The notes below the pieces were generated by a model. That model ran no database searches, was not told the DNA's origin, and worked only from the letters and a program-made list of their open reading frames with translations. Positions 62,782-64,000 of a DNA stretch of 64,000 bases are shown one piece after another; within the stretch, counting starts at the first letter, position 1, and each line of letters opens with the position of its first letter. Both the position numbers and the translations under genes were made by a program. Source of the stretch: Nocardia amamiensis (GTDB lineage: Bacteria; Actinomycetota; Actinomycetes; Mycobacteriales; Mycobacteriaceae); the NCBI RefSeq assembly GCF_015477605.1, contig NZ_JADLQX010000007.1, positions 186,001 through 250,000 of the forward strand, read 5' to 3'.

Positions 62782-64000
62782 ATGTCCACGAAAGCTCCGA
62801 CCGCCACCACGACAACCGGGAACGACAACGGCGCCGGCGTCACGAACGACGGCCCGGCCGCGGGGAACGCGTTCACTCTTCCGACGCGCACCCGTACGTT
62901 GACCGGGTGGGGTCGCACCGCACCCACCTCTTCCGAAGTGCTCTCGACCAGCGATCCCGAACTGATCGCCAAGGCAGTCGCCATGGTCGCCGAGGACAAC
63001 GACGGCAAGCCCGCCCACCTGCGGCGCGGTGTGATCGCCCGCGGCCTCGGCCGCTCCTACGGCGACCACGCGCAGAACGCGGGCGGCCTGGTCGTCGACA
63101 TGACCGCCCTGAACAACATCCACCGGATCGACCGCGATACGCGGATCGTGGACGTGGACGGCGGCGTCAGCCTGGACCAGCTCATGAAGGCAGCCCTGCC
63201 GTTCGGGCTCTGGGTACCGGTGCTGCCCGGCACCCGCCAGGTGACCATCGGCGGCGCGATCGCCTCCGATATCCACGGCAAGAACCACCACAGCGAGGGC
63301 AGCTTCGGCAACCACGTGCGCTCGATCGATCTGCTCACCGCCGACGGGCAGGTGCAGCACATCACGCCGAAGCGCAACGCCAAACTGTTCTGGGCGACCG
63401 TCGGCGGCAACGGGCTCACCGGCATCATCCTGCGCGCGACCATCGAGATGGCGCCGACGGAGACCGCGTACTTCCTCAACGACGGCGTGAAGACCACGAC
63501 GCTCGACGAGACCATCGCCGCGCACAGCGACGGCAGCGAGGCGAACTACACCTACTCGAGCGCCTGGTTCGATGTGATCAGCCCGCTGCCCAAGCTGGGC
63601 CGGGCCACCATCACCCGCGGCAGGCTGGCGAAGCTGGACGAGCTGCCCAAGCGGCTGCGCAGCAAGCCGCTGAAGTTCGACGCGCCGCAGTTGATGACCG
63701 TCCCGGACATCTTCCCGAACTGGACGATGAACAAGGTCACGCTGATGTCCATCGGCGAGGCGTACTACCGGATGGGCGGCAACTACACCGGCAAGGTGCA
63801 GAACCTGACGCAGTTCTACCACCCGCTGGACATGATCGCGGAGTGGAACCGCGGCTATGGCTCCAACGGCTTCCTGCAGTACCAGTTCGTGGTGCCGACC
63901 GAGGCGGTCGAGGAGTTCAAGCGGATCATCATCGATATCCAGGCGTCCGGGCACTACTCCGCGCTGAATGTGTTCAAGCTGTTCGGCCCGGGCAACCAGG
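62782..64000 (+). CDS. dprE1: Decaprenylphosphoryl-ribose 2'-oxidase DprE1 (3' end beyond window)
   Basis: About 406 residues are visible. After a Thr/Asn-rich N-terminus come [24 protein letters not shown] (FAD loop), [64 protein letters not shown] and [13 protein letters not shown]. It is collinear with mycobacterial DprE1, which with DprE2 makes decaprenyl-phospho-arabinose. The segment with the benzothiazinone-reactive Cys lies just past the edge. ATG 62776 is also possible. Confidence 0.95.
   Translation, partial: MSTKAPTATTTTGNDNGAGVTNDGPAAGNAFTLPTRTRTLTGWGRTAPTSSEVLSTSDPELIAKAVAMVAEDNDGKPAHLRRGVIARGLGRSYGDHAQNAGGLVVDMTALNNIHRIDRDTRIVDVDGGVSLDQLMKAALPFGLWVPVLPGTRQVTIGGAIASDIHGKNHHSEGSFGNHVRSIDLLTADGQVQHITPKRNAKLFWATVGGNGLTGIILRATIEMAPTETAYFLNDGVKTTTLDETIAAHSDGSEANYTYSSAWFDVISPLPKLGRATITRGRLAKLDELPKRLRSKPLKFDAPQLMTVPDIFPNWTMNKVTLMSIGEAYYRMGGNYTGKVQNLTQFYHPLDMIAEWNRGYGSNGFLQYQFVVPTEAVEEFKRIIIDIQASGHYSALNVFKLFGPGNQ

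Overview
The window is GC-rich actinobacterial chromosome from a mycolic-acid-containing genus, most likely Nocardia. The evidence is the set of arabinogalactan and mycolate genes: DprE1, GlfT1, GlfT2, the Wzm/Wzt galactan exporter, a FadD32-like acyl-AMP ligase with a KasA/KasB-like ketosynthase, and an antigen-85-like esterase. The actinobacterial proteasome activator Bpa and a mycothiol-type maleylpyruvate isomerase are also present. There are many GTG/TTG starts and ATGA-type overlaps. From memory, the order around 26-39 kb and 62-64 kb resembles the M. tuberculosis Rv3772-Rv3790 region, with Nocardia-specific insertions. I see no rRNA, CRISPR array, complete insertion sequence or prophage.

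Layout. 0-8.8 kb: an Rrf2 regulator (cut by the edge), a divergent TetR/MMPL pair with an operator cluster, two paralogous small membrane proteins, a carboxymuconolactone-decarboxylase-like pair, guanine deaminase and a membrane-anchored ABM protein, then a second deaminase. 8.9-11.1 kb: tRNA-Ser(CGA), TadA with its associated protein, prephenate dehydrogenase. 11.1-19.3 kb: a mostly minus-strand lipid neighbourhood containing a glycolipid-binding protein, a heterodimeric ABC exporter, a FadD32-like ligase and a ketosynthase. 19.6-21.2 kb: a cytosine-5 DNA methyltransferase overlapping a Vsr endonuclease. 21.4-25.2 kb: small enzymes, a degenerate patch with a transposase remnant, then tRNA-Arg(ACG) and tRNA-Ser(GCT). 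25.3-31.3 kb: a dienelactone-hydrolase-like protein, an aromatic/histidinol-phosphate aminotransferase, an Ag85-like esterase, a nickel/cobalt permease, a bacterial nitric oxide synthase and tRNA-Ser(TGA). 31.3-35.4 kb: MarR, a lactate-monooxygenase-type flavoprotein, a quinone oxidoreductase and a class V aminotransferase-fold protein.

35.6-54.2 kb is the cell-wall section. It holds Bpa, Wzm-Wzt-GlfT1 (overlapping genes for making and exporting lipid-linked galactan), RsgA, a Pro/Gln-rich membrane protein, an HSDL2-like SDR and GlfT2. A Gtr-like trio follows: a GtrA flippase, a polyprenyl-phosphate glycosyltransferase and a DUF2142 integral membrane protein. RmlB, RmlA and RmlC then make dTDP-rhamnose intermediates. 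Around RmlB there is a tandem segmental duplication: two ~89% identical secreted glycine-rich hydrophobic proteins alternate with RmlB and a decayed RmlB tail.

54.2-64 kb: an MFS exporter divergent from a MarR regulator with a clear operator, an XRE/DUF5753 regulator, a DUF4282 membrane protein, an unrecognised small protein, a molybdopterin oxidoreductase, a PNPOx-fold protein, a second GtrA protein, and DprE1 running off the right edge.

The best candidates for something undescribed are the duplicated secreted-protein locus (47.8-51.3 kb), the lipid assembly/export neighbourhood (11.1-19.3 kb), the Gtr-like trio beside GlfT2, and the 121-nt element repeated behind two tRNA-Ser genes.
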